This document shows, one piece after another, positions 8,274 to 17,648 of a stretch of DNA of 64,000 nucleotides. The notes beneath the pieces are model-generated. The model was not told the DNA's origin and searched no databases. It was given only the letters and a program-made list of their open reading frames with translations. The stretch covers positions 1 to 64,000 of the forward strand of contig JAEYQV010000130.1 in NCBI GenBank assembly GCA_023409835.1, given 5' to 3'. The position numbers were made by a program, and so were the translations under genes. Position 1 is the first letter of the stretch, and each line of letters starts with the position of its first letter. Source of the DNA: Bacillota bacterium. Its GTDB lineage: Bacteria > Bacillota > Clostridia > Lachnospirales > Lachnospiraceae.

Positions 8274-9041
8274 ATGGAATATACAGTGCAAAAGCTTGGA
8301 AGTATCGCAGGTGTAAGCACCAGGACACTCCGTTATTATGATGAAGTAGGAATCCTTAAGCCGGCTAGGATTACTTCATCAGGATACCGGATCTATAGTG
8401 AAGAGGAGGTGGACCGATTACAGCAGATAATGTTCTATCGGGAGCTTGGAGTAAGTATTGAGACGATTAAGGAGATCATAACCTCTCCTTCCTTTGATAA
8501 AGCAGCGGCACTGCGTGAGCATCGCGAAGGACTCCTTACAAAACGGTTACAGCTGGACCAATTAATTGAGAACGTTGAGAAAACGATAGCACGTTCGGAA
8601 GGGAAGATTAAAATGAGTGATAAGGAGAAGTTTGAAGGCTTCAAGAAGGGCTTGATAGAAGAGAACGAGAAGAAGTATGGAAAGGAAATCCGCGAAAAAT
8701 ATAGTGAGGATATAATCAATAGCTCAAATGCCAAAATGATGAATATGACCCGGGAGCAATATGAGGAATATGAGAAGCTCGGTGAGGAGGTACTCACTAC
8801 TCTGGAGGCTGCTTATCAGACCGGCAATCCTGCCGGTGAACTAGGGCAGAAGGCGGCTGAGCTTCATCGGAAGTGGTTATCCTATACCTGGAGCAGCTAC
8901 AGCAAGGAGGCTCATGCAGGTCTTGCCAGTATGTATGTGGAGGATGAACGTTTTACAGCCTACTACGATCGTAAACAGACGGGAACGGCAGCCTTTTTAA
9001 GGGATGCCATTATGGTTTATACCGGAATGACAAATAGTTAA
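8274..9041 (+). CDS. MerR-family regulator with TipAS-like ligand domain
   Basis: A 255-residue two-domain activator. Residues 1-75 are a MerR winged helix (TVQKLGSIAGVSTRTLRYYDEVGIL, then SGYRIYSEEEVDRL), followed by a coiled-coil dimerisation helix to about residue 120. The C-terminal 130 residues resemble the TipAS antibiotic-recognition domain (KWLSYTWSSYSKEAH... YVEDERFTAYYD). Family members such as TipAL and Mta sense amphipathic or thiopeptide drugs and activate themselves and exporters. GGAGGTGAAAGC precedes the ATG. No exporter is adjacent on the same strand. Confidence 0.88.
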   Translation: MEYTVQKLGSIAGVSTRTLRYYDEVGILKPARITSSGYRIYSEEEVDRLQQIMFYRELGVSIETIKEIITSPSFDKAAALREHREGLLTKRLQLDQLIENVEKTIARSEGKIKMSDKEKFEGFKKGLIEENEKKYGKEIREKYSEDIINSSNAKMMNMTREQYEEYEKLGEEVLTTLEAAYQTGNPAGELGQKAAELHRKWLSYTWSSYSKEAHAGLASMYVEDERFTAYYDRKQTGTAAFLRDAIMVYTGMTNS

Positions 9042-9204
9042 TTTTCTTCCGCTTCATCCGGATCGCATCCAAAATATGGGTTATTTATATTTAAACATTG
9101 ATAATTAGTCGGATATGTAATATAATTAATTTGATTATTTTTACAAGCCCTATAATACGAAGTTAAATAGTATTAATACCAATAAATTAAGAGTAGTGAT
9201 CCGG

Positions 9205-9819
9205 ATGAAGAACAATGGGAAGTGCTTAGAAAACAAAAAAGCAAAGAATAGAAAAGAGAGCCGATGCAGGAATGTCTATATCGTTTTGACTCAGACACAG
9301 ACCTTTCCGTCCAGGGCAATTCACTTCTATACGAATGAACCCTATGCCCATGCATCGATTGCTTTTGATGAGGATTTAGACGAGATGTACAGCTTTGCAA
9401 GACGAGGGATATGGAATCCTTTCAATGCAGGCTTTATTGAGGAAGATATTAATAATGGAATATTTGGAAAGTATAGATCAACCACCTGTAATATTTATCA
9501 GCTTAAGATTACGGAGAAGCAGTACATAAAGCTAAGAGAAGAGATTGATATATTCAAACAGAACAAGGATGATTATTCTTATAATTTTCTCGGCTTATTA
9601 GCGGCTGCAGTGAATATACCGGTTAAAACGAAGCAGAGATATTTTTGCTCGCAGTTTGTGGCTTATGTTTTACAGCAGAGTGGTATCAATATATTCAATA
9701 AGAACTATGCGCTTGTAAAACCCAGGGATATCCGGCTGAATCCGAGATTAAAATCTATTTACCGCGGTATTCTCTCGGAATACCGGATAACGAAAGAGAA
9801 GAATCTGGTAGTGGAATAA
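9205..9819 (+). CDS. Permuted papain-fold (YiiX/NlpC-P60-like) protein
   Basis: About 204 residues. HASIAFDEDLDEMYSFARRG in the N-terminal half and RYFCSQFVAYVL about 100 residues later give the His-then-Cys order of circularly permuted NlpC/P60-like (YiiX/YycO) proteins. These act as amidases, peptidases or lipid acylhydrolases. No signal peptide is seen, and the N terminus is lysine/arginine-rich. The start is uncertain: GTG 9196 and ATG 9205 are both in frame and the ribosome site is poor. A terminator follows at 9832. Substrate unknown. Confidence 0.6.
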   Translation: MKNNGKCLENKKAKNRKESRCRNVYIVLTQTQTFPSRAIHFYTNEPYAHASIAFDEDLDEMYSFARRGIWNPFNAGFIEEDINNGIFGKYRSTTCNIYQLKITEKQYIKLREEIDIFKQNKDDYSYNFLGLLAAAVNIPVKTKQRYFCSQFVAYVLQQSGINIFNKNYALVKPRDIRLNPRLKSIYRGILSEYRITKEKNLVVE

Positions 9820-9831
9820 TAAAGAATTTTG

Positions 9832-9887
9832 ATGCTGTTGCAGACATGGAACGATGATATCAATTCATGTATGCAACAGCATTTTTT
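9832..9887 (+). terminator. Rho-independent terminator
   Basis: The arms ATGCTGTTGCA (9832-9842) and TGCAACAGCAT (9872-9882) pair over 11 bp, enclosing a partly paired loop, and are followed by six T. It ends the gene at 9205-9819 and runs directly into a copy of the dispersed repeat. Confidence 0.8.
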
Positions 9888-9924
9888 ATTAGCGGTTGGC
9901 TGCCACTGGCAGACAATCCGGTTT
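9886..9924 (+). repeat. Dispersed terminator-associated repeat, copy 1
   Basis: Starts in the T tract of the preceding terminator with TTATTAGCGGTTGGCTGCC and ends with GACAATCCGGTTT. The core folds as CTGCC-ACT-GGCAG with flanking partial pairing. Related copies are at 23472, 34329, 43418, 52983 and 61464. Confidence 0.8.
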
Positions 9925-10095
9925 GCTTCACAGGTCATGCAGGGGTCTATCGATCTACTTATTCTGAGTTGGTGATAAATCCTTCCTATTGTAAATAAAT
10001 GTTCCTTTTGCTATAATTAATGACAGTAAATATAAGGAAATCGTTCGATTAACTACAGAAGTTACCGTATAAAACACATAAGAAAAGGAGCATAT

Positions 10096-10812
10096 ATGAA
10101 GGTATCCATCATTAACGACGGAGGCCGGAGTGAGAGTACAAGACATTGCTTACAACTGTTCCTGCAGGAAATCTCCGGACCTTGGGAATTAGAAGTACGG
10201 GAATTAATACTTCCAAAGGATGTGCCTCATTATTGCCATGGCTGTAATTCCTGTACGATCAACGGGGAAGACACCTGTCCTCATTATATGAAGATGAGAC
10301 CAATTGTGGAAGCACTTATAGAAGCGGACCTTATTATTATGGCTTCCTCCGTATCTGATCAAGGAAAGGTGCCGGTGCATTTATGTACTTTATTTGATCA
10401 CCTAAACTATATGTCTATCGGCCATAGACCGGATCCGACGATGTTTAAAAAAGTCGCACTTACAGTTACGACAGCGGTTACCGATACCGGCCTGAACTAT
10501 ATTACAAAAGTAATGAAGAACAATCTGGCCTTATGGGGAGTAAGGAGAATCATTACTTATAAGAAGATAATTCATGAAATACGATGGGAGGAGCTATCCG
10601 ATAAGAAAAGTATGAGAATCCGAAGAGAGATAGGAAGGAAGGCAGATAAAATAAGGAAAGCCCTTATGAGGGGGGACAAGCTTTGTTACCCGATGATACG
10701 ACGATTTAGTTTTATAATGATGAGAGAAATGATAAAGAAAAACAGCTGTAATTTGCATGATCGAAATTACTGGGAAAGTCAGGGGTGGTTTGGCGGGAAC
10801 AGACCGTTTTAA
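10096..10812 (+). CDS. Flavodoxin-fold NAD(P)H-dependent FMN oxidoreductase
   Basis: 238 residues. The N-terminal strand KVSIINDGGRSESTRHC and the Cys-rich segment CHGCNSCTINGEDTCPH (about residues 47-63) match the NADPH-dependent FMN reductase / iron-sulfur flavoprotein-like group of anaerobes. ADLIIMASSV marks the next Rossmann-like strand. The C-terminal 80 residues are basic and not recognised. AAAAGGAG precedes ATG 10096. It stands alone, and substrate and electron partner cannot be told from the sequence. Confidence 0.7.
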   Translation: MKVSIINDGGRSESTRHCLQLFLQEISGPWELEVRELILPKDVPHYCHGCNSCTINGEDTCPHYMKMRPIVEALIEADLIIMASSVSDQGKVPVHLCTLFDHLNYMSIGHRPDPTMFKKVALTVTTAVTDTGLNYITKVMKNNLALWGVRRIITYKKIIHEIRWEELSDKKSMRIRREIGRKADKIRKALMRGDKLCYPMIRRFSFIMMREMIKKNSCNLHDRNYWESQGWFGGNRPF

Positions 10813-11168
10813 CAATGTCGTATTAGTTTCTTAGATTAACAAGACAGTGCATTCAGTCTCTTCGCTATATCATTCCGTATCAACCTTAGCTTCATCGGAT
10901 AATAACATAACAGCTGTTAGCGCTGGATTTATCAGTTATAAAAGAAACAATGAGAAAATCGGTGCTTATGGATATGCTGGAGATATTAGCGCTGATTCGT
11001 GAGCAGAGTATAGACGAGGAATGGAAGCATATATAATCAATGCCCTCAGGGGAGATATTTTGGATAAGAAATCAAAGAAACAAATAGAAGAGCCCTGTAA
11101 AATCAAGCTCTTCTAGAACGTTAGAGATATAGTGCAGCCTGGATTCCGTTTATAGGAGTTCAGGCTGT
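10813..11168. other. Intergenic, no gene supported
   Basis: 356 bases between the flavoprotein and the convergent tetR. It contains AGAAGAGC/GCTCTTCT (about 11086-11115) and CAGCCTG/CAGGCTG (about 11140-11170) inverted repeats, probably the transcription-end region for both sides, but without clear T tracts. A 28-codon reading frame near 10951-11030 is too short to support. Confidence 0.5.
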
Positions 11169-11774
11169 TTATGTTGTCAGCATAGTTACAATGACCTTCA
11201 CCGCTTCCTCTGTCATAATATCATAATCAAGATATTCATGCCTCCGGTATACGGTCTCATGGACCAAATTGTCGACCAGATCGATAACTAAATGAATCTT
11301 CTCATAGGCATGGGTCGGACGGATACCGAGCTGGTCCATCAACAGAAGGATATTCTTGGCTGTCTCTGCCCGGAAATGATCATTGATTTTGCTGATCTCA
11401 TCATCTGTATGGGCTAATGCCTCCATTTCCTCATGTACGGATTTGACTATAGTATGGGAGGAATTCAGCATGGTAATGATCTGTCTGACACATTCTTCAA
11501 TATTGACCGGCTGCTCGATATTCTTGATCTTCTCCAGCATCGGAGCGGTAACACTATGGGCATAGGCTTCGATAACGAGGAGAAAGATATCCTTCTTATC
11601 TTTAAAATAGCTATAGACGATACCGGTGGATACACCGGCTAGCTTAGCAATCTCAGCAGTATTTGTATTATAATAGCCCTTTTCGCAGAATAATTGATAT
11701 CCGGCTTCTAGAATCTTATTCCTTTTCTCTATGGAACGCTGCTGCTTTGGCTCGCGTATCTGTTGGGATCCCAT
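11169..11774 (-). CDS. TetR-family regulator of the adjacent ABC pair
   Basis: A 201-residue repressor. Residues 15-60 form the TetR helix-turn-helix (ILEAGYQLFCEKGYYNTNTAEIAKLAGVSTGIVYSYFKDKKDIF). The remainder is an all-helical ligand domain without recognisable ligand motifs. Divergent from the ABC genes at 12061-15047. The intervening 286 bases hold three copies of the same inverted repeat around a strong promoter, so it very likely represses both itself and the exporter. A basic segment (REPKQQRSIEKR) precedes the HTH. Confidence 0.9.
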   Translation of the reverse strand: MGSQQIREPKQQRSIEKRNKILEAGYQLFCEKGYYNTNTAEIAKLAGVSTGIVYSYFKDKKDIFLLVIEAYAHSVTAPMLEKIKNIEQPVNIEECVRQIITMLNSSHTIVKSVHEEMEALAHTDDEISKINDHFRAETAKNILLLMDQLGIRPTHAYEKIHLVIDLVDNLVHETVYRRHEYLDYDIMTEEAVKVIVTMLTT

Positions 11775-11900
11775 ATATTCTATCTCCCGATCTTATTCTA
11801 TATTTCCTGTCGTGAAGAACAGGAGGTATTTCAATCGTAGGGTAACCTACTCGTTCACCTCAGATTATAATGAGGAATTCCTATTTCGTCAATAAAATAT

Positions 11901-12025
11901 ATGAAAAAAGTTTCATATTTTACTATAAAATTGTCAACTAATATGAATGTGAAAAAAGTTTCATATTATGATTGACTTACATATTATATTAACATATAAT
12001 CATAAAAACATGAAATAAGATTCAT
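11901..12025 (+). promoter_or_regulatory. Promoter with three TetR-type operators
   Basis: The promoter is TTGACT (11972-11977), a 17-bp spacer and TATAAT (11995-12000). Three related inverted repeats surround it: ATGAAAAAAGTTTCAT (11901-11916), GTGAAAAAAGTTTCAT (11949-11964) and ATGAAATAAGATTCAT (12010-12025). One lies toward tetR, one upstream of the -35 box and one just after the -10 box. This is the arrangement expected for repression of both divergent units. Confidence 0.8.
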
Positions 12026-12060
12026 ATTTTATATGTTATCATTATCGGGAGGGAAGTAGG

Positions 12061-12762
12061 ATGAGTTTTATTGAATTAAAGGATGTAACGAAGGAATATA
12101 ACTTGGGGGAGAAGAAGCTTTTAGCTGCAGACAGGATCAGCTTTACAATTGAAGAAGGAGAATTCGTTGTAATTCTGGGACCGAGCGGTGCCGGTAAGTC
12201 CACCGTGCTAAACCTCCTGGGAGGAATGGATTATGTTACCTCAGGAGAGATTACGATCAAAGGAAAAAATATTGCTGCGTATGATGATGAGCTTCTGACC
12301 AGATACAGAGCCTCTGAGGTTGGATTTATATTTCAGTTCTATAATCTTATTCCAACCCTGACTGCCCTGGAGAACGTAGCCCTGGTTAAAAATATCGTTA
12401 AGGAGGCACTGGAGCCTGCCGAAGTACTAAAAAGTGTAGGCTTGCAGGACCAGCAAAACAGCTTCCCTTCTCAGCTGTCGGGAGGAGAGCAGCAGAGAGT
12501 TTCCATTGCCAGGGCGATCTGTAAGAACCCGGCGATGCTCCTTTGTGACGAACCCACCGGTGCTCTGGATTCAGAAACAGGAGTTATTATTTTAACCCTA
12601 TTACAAAAAATGAGTAGGGAGAAGAATAAAACGGTTATTATCGTTTCCCATAATGCAAGCCTCGCTCAGGCAGCGGATAAGGTGATTCGGATTAAGAACG
12701 GGAGAATCCTTGATGTTACAATCAATGAGAAGCCTGTTCATATGAGCGAGGTGAGCTGGTGA
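12061..12762 (+). CDS. ABC transporter ATP-binding protein, MacB/LolD type
   Basis: A 233-residue ATPase: Walker A GPSGAGKST (about residues 40-48), Q-loop FIFQFYNLIPTLTALENV, signature LSGGEQQRVSIARAI, Walker B LLCDEPTGALD and switch His in IIVSHNASLA. The long FQFYNL form and the FtsX-type partner place it in the type VII (MacB/LolD/FtsE) group, which drives mechanical movement or export of peptides, lipids or drugs. Its stop overlaps the permease start by four bases. Controlled by the three-operator promoter just upstream. Confidence 0.93.
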   Translation: MSFIELKDVTKEYNLGEKKLLAADRISFTIEEGEFVVILGPSGAGKSTVLNLLGGMDYVTSGEITIKGKNIAAYDDELLTRYRASEVGFIFQFYNLIPTLTALENVALVKNIVKEALEPAEVLKSVGLQDQQNSFPSQLSGGEQQRVSIARAICKNPAMLLCDEPTGALDSETGVIILTLLQKMSREKNKTVIIVSHNASLAQAADKVIRIKNGRILDVTINEKPVHMSEVSW

Positions 12763-15047
12763 TGCTATATAAGAAAATGCTGCGGGATATGAAACTTCAT
12801 AAGATACAGTTTATCTCCATTTTTTTAATGGCCCTGCTGAGCGTATTTATTTACTCCGGTATCAGCAGCGAGTGGAATGGACTGCAGAATAAGTCGGAGA
12901 ATTATTATCAAAAGACGAACCTGGCGAATGTCTGGCTGATAGGGCAGGGATTTACTCCGGAAGCTGAAGAGACGGTCAGAAAGCTTGACGGAGTAACCGG
13001 AACAGAGCGCAGACTTACGGTAAATGCAATTGCGGATTATGATAACAGTCCGGTGCTCAGACTGCATTTTGCAGAGAAGGGCAGCATCTCCACCTGCCTA
13101 CTAACGGAGGGAGAGGGGTTTACGGCTAAGAAGGATGGAATTTGGCTGGATTATCTGTTTGCCGGGGCGAAGAACATAGCAGTAGGAGATACGTTGAGCT
13201 TTACGATCAATGGTTTCCGCCTTCAGAAAAAGGTGATGGGACTTGTAATGAATCCGGAATATGTCTACGCCCCTCCGGCCGGTGAGATTGTTCCTAATCA
13301 CAATAGCAGCGGCTTCGGTTACCTGTCGGCGATGGCCTGGCCGGAAGGAGTACCGATGGCTTTTTCCGAGCTGATGATAACCACAGACCGGAAGACGGAT
13401 TCGGCCTTTGAAGAGGCAGTTGATACTGCACTGAGGGGAAGATACAGCGTATTCCTTACGAGGGAGCAAAAGGAAAGCTACATGCAGTTTAGCACTGAGA
13501 TTGAAGAACACAAGGCGATGGGTAGTATCTTTCCGGTTGCCTTCCTTTTGGTAGCTCTGCTGACGATACTGACTACGATGATCCGTCTGGTGAATAACCA
13601 GAGAACCCAAATCGGTGTATTGAAGGCCTTAGGCTTTGGGAGGAGAAAAATATCGTTTCATTATATCTCCTTCGGTTTATGGCTAAGCCTGGCGGGCTCC
13701 ATCCTGGGTGCTATTCTTGGACCCATAACTCTTCCCTATCTGTTCTATGCTCCATTGAAGACGATGTTTACTCTTCCTGAATGGGGACCGGAGATGACCT
13801 TGTCTACCATCGGAATGGTTGCCTTGACAGTCGTAAGCTGTACACTGGTGGCATTCTTCGCCTGCAATCATAATCTTAAATGTACACCCGCTCAGGCACT
13901 TCGTCCCAAAGCTCCCAAAGCAGTAAGGCATACAAGGATAGAGAAATCAGGCTTGTGGAGAAGCTTAGGGTTTAATGCACAATGGAATCTACGGGATGCC
14001 TTCCGTAGTAAGGTTCGGTCCTTGATGGCAATTGTCGGGGTAGTTGGCTGTACCGCATTAATGCTGTGTGCCTTAGGTATGCAGGATAGTATGGATAAAT
14101 TCTCCACCTGGAACTTTAGGGATATTAATCGATATCAATCGGAAATTGCTCTGTCAGAAAATGCCACGCAGGAACAGACGGACCGGCTCATAGCGGATTA
14201 TCACGGGGAAGCAATCATGGAGAGTACTATAGAAGTTAAGGCAATTGCAGGGAAGAAAACCGGAGAGCTGCTGGTGACAGATCAGGTAACACTGGTTAAA
14301 AATTATGACGCCTGGCAGAAGCCGATTACACTTCCGAAGGACGGAATTACGATCAGCTACAGACTCGCCAAGCTTCTGAAGGTATCCGTCGGAGATGAAA
14401 TCAGCTGGCATATCTATGGGCAGGAGAACTGGCAGGATGCAAAGATAGCTGCGATAAACCGTAAGCCGATTTCACAAGGGATCACAGTAAGCAGAGAATA
14501 CTTTGAAGGTCTCGGCTATCGCTTCCGCCCGACTTCTATTATAACACCGGAACAGGTTCCGACAACCCTGAAGGAAGAGAATACAGGAGTAACTAAGGTA
14601 TGGGAAAAAGAAGAGCTGATTGAGAATTATAACAAGATGACGGAGGCGATGAATGTCCTGATCTATGTTCTGATCCTAGCAGCCATCGTACTGGCCGTGG
14701 TGGTTTTATATAACCTTGGGGTGCTGTCCTTTTTAGAGAGGCAGAGGGAGTTATCAACCTTAAAGGTAATTGGATTTAAGACAGGAAAGATCAGATCCCT
14801 GCTCTTTACCCAGAATCTGTGGATGACAGCTTTGGGTGTGTTAGTGGGAATACCGGTTGGACGATGGCTTCTCGACTATATATTTCAGTTTTTAGGGAAC
14901 TCCTTTGATTTCATAACAGTAATCAATATGGACTCATATCTGTATAGTATACTGGGAACCTTCCTGGTATCCATACTGGTAAACCGGCTATTCTCACGGA
15001 GGATAAAAAGCCTTGATATGGTGAGCTCCTTAAAGGGTGTGGAATAG
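12759..15047 (+). CDS. FtsX-like ABC permease (two FtsX domains)
   Basis: 762 residues. An N-terminal membrane helix (about 15-33) is followed by a roughly 220-residue extracytoplasmic domain. Three helices follow with VALLTILTTMIRLVNNQRTQIGVLKALGFGRRKI, a central helix near residue 420, a second external domain, and a second FtsX triplet with LGVLSFLERQRELSTLKVIGFKTGKI. The duplicated FtsX arrangement is typical of Firmicute exporters paired with a MacB-like ATPase. Substrate unknown. The TetR gene next door suggests induction by a toxic compound or peptide. Confidence 0.9.
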   Translation: MMLYKKMLRDMKLHKIQFISIFLMALLSVFIYSGISSEWNGLQNKSENYYQKTNLANVWLIGQGFTPEAEETVRKLDGVTGTERRLTVNAIADYDNSPVLRLHFAEKGSISTCLLTEGEGFTAKKDGIWLDYLFAGAKNIAVGDTLSFTINGFRLQKKVMGLVMNPEYVYAPPAGEIVPNHNSSGFGYLSAMAWPEGVPMAFSELMITTDRKTDSAFEEAVDTALRGRYSVFLTREQKESYMQFSTEIEEHKAMGSIFPVAFLLVALLTILTTMIRLVNNQRTQIGVLKALGFGRRKISFHYISFGLWLSLAGSILGAILGPITLPYLFYAPLKTMFTLPEWGPEMTLSTIGMVALTVVSCTLVAFFACNHNLKCTPAQALRPKAPKAVRHTRIEKSGLWRSLGFNAQWNLRDAFRSKVRSLMAIVGVVGCTALMLCALGMQDSMDKFSTWNFRDINRYQSEIALSENATQEQTDRLIADYHGEAIMESTIEVKAIAGKKTGELLVTDQVTLVKNYDAWQKPITLPKDGITISYRLAKLLKVSVGDEISWHIYGQENWQDAKIAAINRKPISQGITVSREYFEGLGYRFRPTSIITPEQVPTTLKEENTGVTKVWEKEELIENYNKMTEAMNVLIYVLILAAIVLAVVVLYNLGVLSFLERQRELSTLKVIGFKTGKIRSLLFTQNLWMTALGVLVGIPVGRWLLDYIFQFLGNSFDFITVINMDSYLYSILGTFLVSILVNRLFSRRIKSLDMVSSLKGVE

Positions 15048-15057
15048 ATTTCATAGT

Positions 15058-15250
15058 GGCTGTTGCAAAACACATCATTTATATTTAGGTTATGAATATT
15101 ATCCCCTTTCGAGATTTTCACTGTAACACTCGCGATAGAACTTTTACGAAGGTAGAAGAAAGCGCTATCAGTCGTATGGTTTATCAGTGAAAACCCTCAT
15201 GGGAATAATTATAATACCTTGAATTAAGATTTTGACGTTTTACAACAGCC
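15058..15250. repeat. 193-bp imperfect inverted-repeat element
   Basis: The left end GGCTGTTGCAAAAC and right end GTTTTACAACAGCC are inverted copies with one mismatch. Similarity continues patchily through the 66-base arms to a perfect TTTTCACTG/CAGTGAAAA at 15115-15123/15186-15194. The 62-base centre has a further GATAG/CTATC pairing. It could be a MITE-like element or an enlarged bidirectional terminator, since CCTTTT follows the right end. No clear target duplication. Confidence 0.6.
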
Positions 15251-15310
15251 CTTTTGACATCGTAATTACTTTGAATCAACAGTAAGCGGTTCAGCCGGAT
15301 CCGATGATTG

Positions 15311-15844
15311 TCATGAACGCTCGGGATCCTTCGCGTTTTTTGCCAGATCAAATTTATGCTTTCCGATATGGCAATAGCCGCCCGGGTTCTTATCCAGATA
15401 CTTCTGATGGTACTCCTCGGCAGGATAGTAATTTCTCAACGGCAGTACCTCTATGGCAATCGGTTGATCATAGGCTTTTTGAAGCTCGCTGATGGAGTGA
15501 CGAATGATGCTGACATCCTCAGGATCCACATAATAGATTCCCGTCCGGTATTGCGTACCGATATCCCCGCCCTGTTTATTTATGGAGGTTGGATTAATAA
15601 CCTCATAATATAATGACAGGATAAATTCCAGGCGGATCTGCTTCGGATCATAGAAAACTCTTACTGTTTCCGCATGTCCCGTATTATTATGGCAAACCTC
15701 CTGATAGGTAGGACTCTCTGTATTGCCGTTGGCATAACCGACATCGGTTGTTACAATTCCGGGAATTTCGGAAAGATATTTTTCTGTACCCCAGAAGCAT
15801 CCACCGGCGAGATATATTTCTTTTAACTGATTTACTTGACTCAT
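15311..15844 (-). CDS. msrA: Peptide methionine-S-sulfoxide reductase
   Basis: 177 residues. The active-site motif GGCFWGTEKYL is at the N terminus, with GYANGNTESPTYQEVC, HAETVRVFYDP and YRTGIYY, the standard MsrA substrate-site elements. It reduces methionine-S-sulfoxide in proteins using thioredoxin. The reading frame extends 27 codons upstream, but MSQVNQLKEIYLAGGCFWG is the usual family N terminus. AAAGG lies about 13 bases before that ATG, a spacing shared with two ATPase genes in this window. Convergent with the ABC permease and divergent from tetR. Confidence 0.9.
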   Translation of the reverse strand: MSQVNQLKEIYLAGGCFWGTEKYLSEIPGIVTTDVGYANGNTESPTYQEVCHNNTGHAETVRVFYDPKQIRLEFILSLYYEVINPTSINKQGGDIGTQYRTGIYYVDPEDVSIIRHSISELQKAYDQPIAIEVLPLRNYYPAEEYHQKYLDKNPGGYCHIGKHKFDLAKNAKDPERS

Positions 15845-16098
15845 ACTAATTACCGTACCTTTCTTTATTTTTGTAAGTCTATGTGGTATATCAATGATAT
15901 TCATCTGCAGGTAGAATAACTGCAAAATAAATTGCAGACGGTTTTTCAGCCTGTCATCTTGATTTTAACGGTTATTATCCCATAATACAAGAAAAAGCTG
16001 TGGCTTCCATATCGTATAGTATAAGATGGAGGAACGGCACTCTATTCGTAAACTTTTACCCCTAAATAATTGGCGTTAACATTATTTACTAATTCATG

Positions 16099-16150
16099 TT
16101 GACATTTTATACCATATGTTTTATAATGACTAAAAGTAATAAATTAGTCA
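16099..16150 (+). promoter_or_regulatory. Promoter and candidate operator of the second tetR
   Basis: TTGACA (16099-16104), a 17-bp spacer and TATAAT (16122-16127) are a near-consensus sigma-A promoter. Immediately downstream TGACTAA (16127-16133) and TTAGTCA (16144-16150) form a 24-bp inverted repeat over the transcription start, a likely site for the TetR protein. The remaining msrA-tetR intergenic DNA (15845-16098) shows nothing I can assign. Confidence 0.75.
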
Positions 16151-16175
16151 AATGGTACATAAAGAGGTGAACAGC

Positions 16176-16763
16176 ATGCCAAAGAAATTGAATGTTGCAG
16201 AAAAAGATTACATCAAAAAAAGACTAAAGGAGGAAGCCCTGAAGTGCCTTACGCTCTATGGGATTAAGAAAACCACAGTGGATGAGCTGGTAAAACGGGT
16301 TAATATTCCTAAGGGCACGTTCTATCTGTTTTACGAATCAAAGGAGCTACTATTTTTTGATGCTATGAATGAGATGCATGATACTATTCAAAAGAACCTG
16401 TTTAAAGAGCTGGAGCAGGTAAAGGATGGTATCACGGTAGAGGGTATGACGGATTTTCTGTTTCAGCTTTATCAGGAGGTTAACCTAAGCGGACTGATAC
16501 CAATCCTTGTAAATGGAGACCTGGAATATCTGATGAGAAAGCTGCCGGAGAATGTTGTTAAGGAACATCAGCTCTATGATGATTCCAGCATGGAACAGCT
16601 TTTTGCCCTGTTATGTCCCCGGAAGCAGAACATCGAAGCCTTCAGCGGTGCCTTTCGGGCCATCTTTTTGTCAATGTCGTATCGGCGTGAAATCGGGGAT
16701 GAGATTATGGATGATGTCATCCGATTAATGATCCGTGGTATGGTCCTACAGCTATTGGATTAG
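16176..16763 (+). CDS. TetR-family regulator of an ABC-2 exporter operon
   Basis: 195 residues from the start MPKKLNV. AGAGGTG sits six bases before ATG 16176, so it is preferred over the in-frame ATG at 16152. Residues 18-62 form the DNA-binding helices (ALKCLTLYGIKKTTVDELVKRVNIPKGTFYLFYESKELLF). The C-terminal domain is helical and unassigned. First gene of an apparent four-gene unit with an ABC ATPase and two permeases, only 39 bases away. The operator at 16127-16150 suggests self-repression of the whole unit. Confidence 0.88.
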   Translation: MPKKLNVAEKDYIKKRLKEEALKCLTLYGIKKTTVDELVKRVNIPKGTFYLFYESKELLFFDAMNEMHDTIQKNLFKELEQVKDGITVEGMTDFLFQLYQEVNLSGLIPILVNGDLEYLMRKLPENVVKEHQLYDDSSMEQLFALLCPRKQNIEAFSGAFRAIFLSMSYRREIGDEIMDDVIRLMIRGMVLQLLD

Positions 16764-16802
16764 CTTTTGCGGTTTGGCAAAACAAGAAAAAGGAGAGTAG
16801 AA

Positions 16803-17648
16803 ATGATTAAGGTAAAGGATCTTGCATTCAGTTATTCCAAACAACCCTTTTTGGAAAACATCAATTTTGAGGTATCTAAGGGGGAGATTTTCGGCTTCCT
16901 TGGTCCCTCCGGCGCGGGTAAAAGTACACTGCAGAAGATATTAACCGGCCTTATTCCGAATTATTCCGGCAGTGCCATCGTAAATAATATCGAGAGTAAA
17001 AACCACGGGGATGGCTTCTACGAGAACATCGGGGTGGATTTTGAATTTCCAAGCCTGTATGAGAAGCTTACCGCCAGGCAGAATCTGAACTTTTTCGGTT
17101 CCCTGTATACGAAAAAGCTTCGTAATCAGGAAGAGCTGCTACAGAAGGTAGGATTGATATATGATGCGGATAAGAAGGTAAGCGAATATTCGAAGGGAAT
17201 GAAATCCAGATTGAACTTTATTAAAGCATTGCTTCATGATCCTAATATTTTATTTCTGGATGAACCCACCAGTGGGCTGGATCCTTCAAATGCAAGAGTT
17301 ATGAAGGATATCATTATGGAGGAGAAGAGGAAGGGAAAGACCATTATTCTCACGACGCATAATATGAATGATGCATCGGAGCTCTGTGACAGGGTCGCCT
17401 TTATCGTGGACGGTAAGGTGAAGGCTCTGGATACACCGCATCATCTGATTATGTCCAAGGGAGCTACGAAGATTGTCTATAGTTACTTTGATCAGAGGGA
17501 AATCATACGGGAATGTCTGCTCCACACCACAGGAGAGGATCGTGAGCTTACAGAGCTGATTAAGAATAACCGGCTTCTATCCATCCACAGCAGCGAACCG
17601 ACGTTGAATGACATCTTTATCGAGGTTACAGGAAGAGGGCTGCAATGA
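16803..17648 (+). CDS. ABC-2 type exporter ATP-binding protein
   Basis: 281 residues. Walker A GPSGAGKST, signature YSKGMKSRLNFIKALLHDP (a KGM variant of LSGGQ common in ABC-2 exporters), Walker B ILFLDEPTSGLDP and switch His in LTTHNMNDA. A roughly 70-residue C-terminal extension follows (MSKGATKIVYSY... NDIFIEVTGRG). AAGGAG lies seven bases before ATG 16803, so the longer frame from 16767 is rejected. Overlaps the next permease by four bases. Substrate unknown; drug or bacteriocin-type resistance is plausible. Confidence 0.9.
   Translation: MIKVKDLAFSYSKQPFLENINFEVSKGEIFGFLGPSGAGKSTLQKILTGLIPNYSGSAIVNNIESKNHGDGFYENIGVDFEFPSLYEKLTARQNLNFFGSLYTKKLRNQEELLQKVGLIYDADKKVSEYSKGMKSRLNFIKALLHDPNILFLDEPTSGLDPSNARVMKDIIMEEKRKGKTIILTTHNMNDASELCDRVAFIVDGKVKALDTPHHLIMSKGATKIVYSYFDQREIIRECLLHTTGEDRELTELIKNNRLLSIHSSEPTLNDIFIEVTGRGLQ

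Noticed and set aside
10951..11030. 28-codon reading frame ending EEWKHI
   Set aside because: Too short, no clear ribosome site and no recognisable family; may be a gene remnant.
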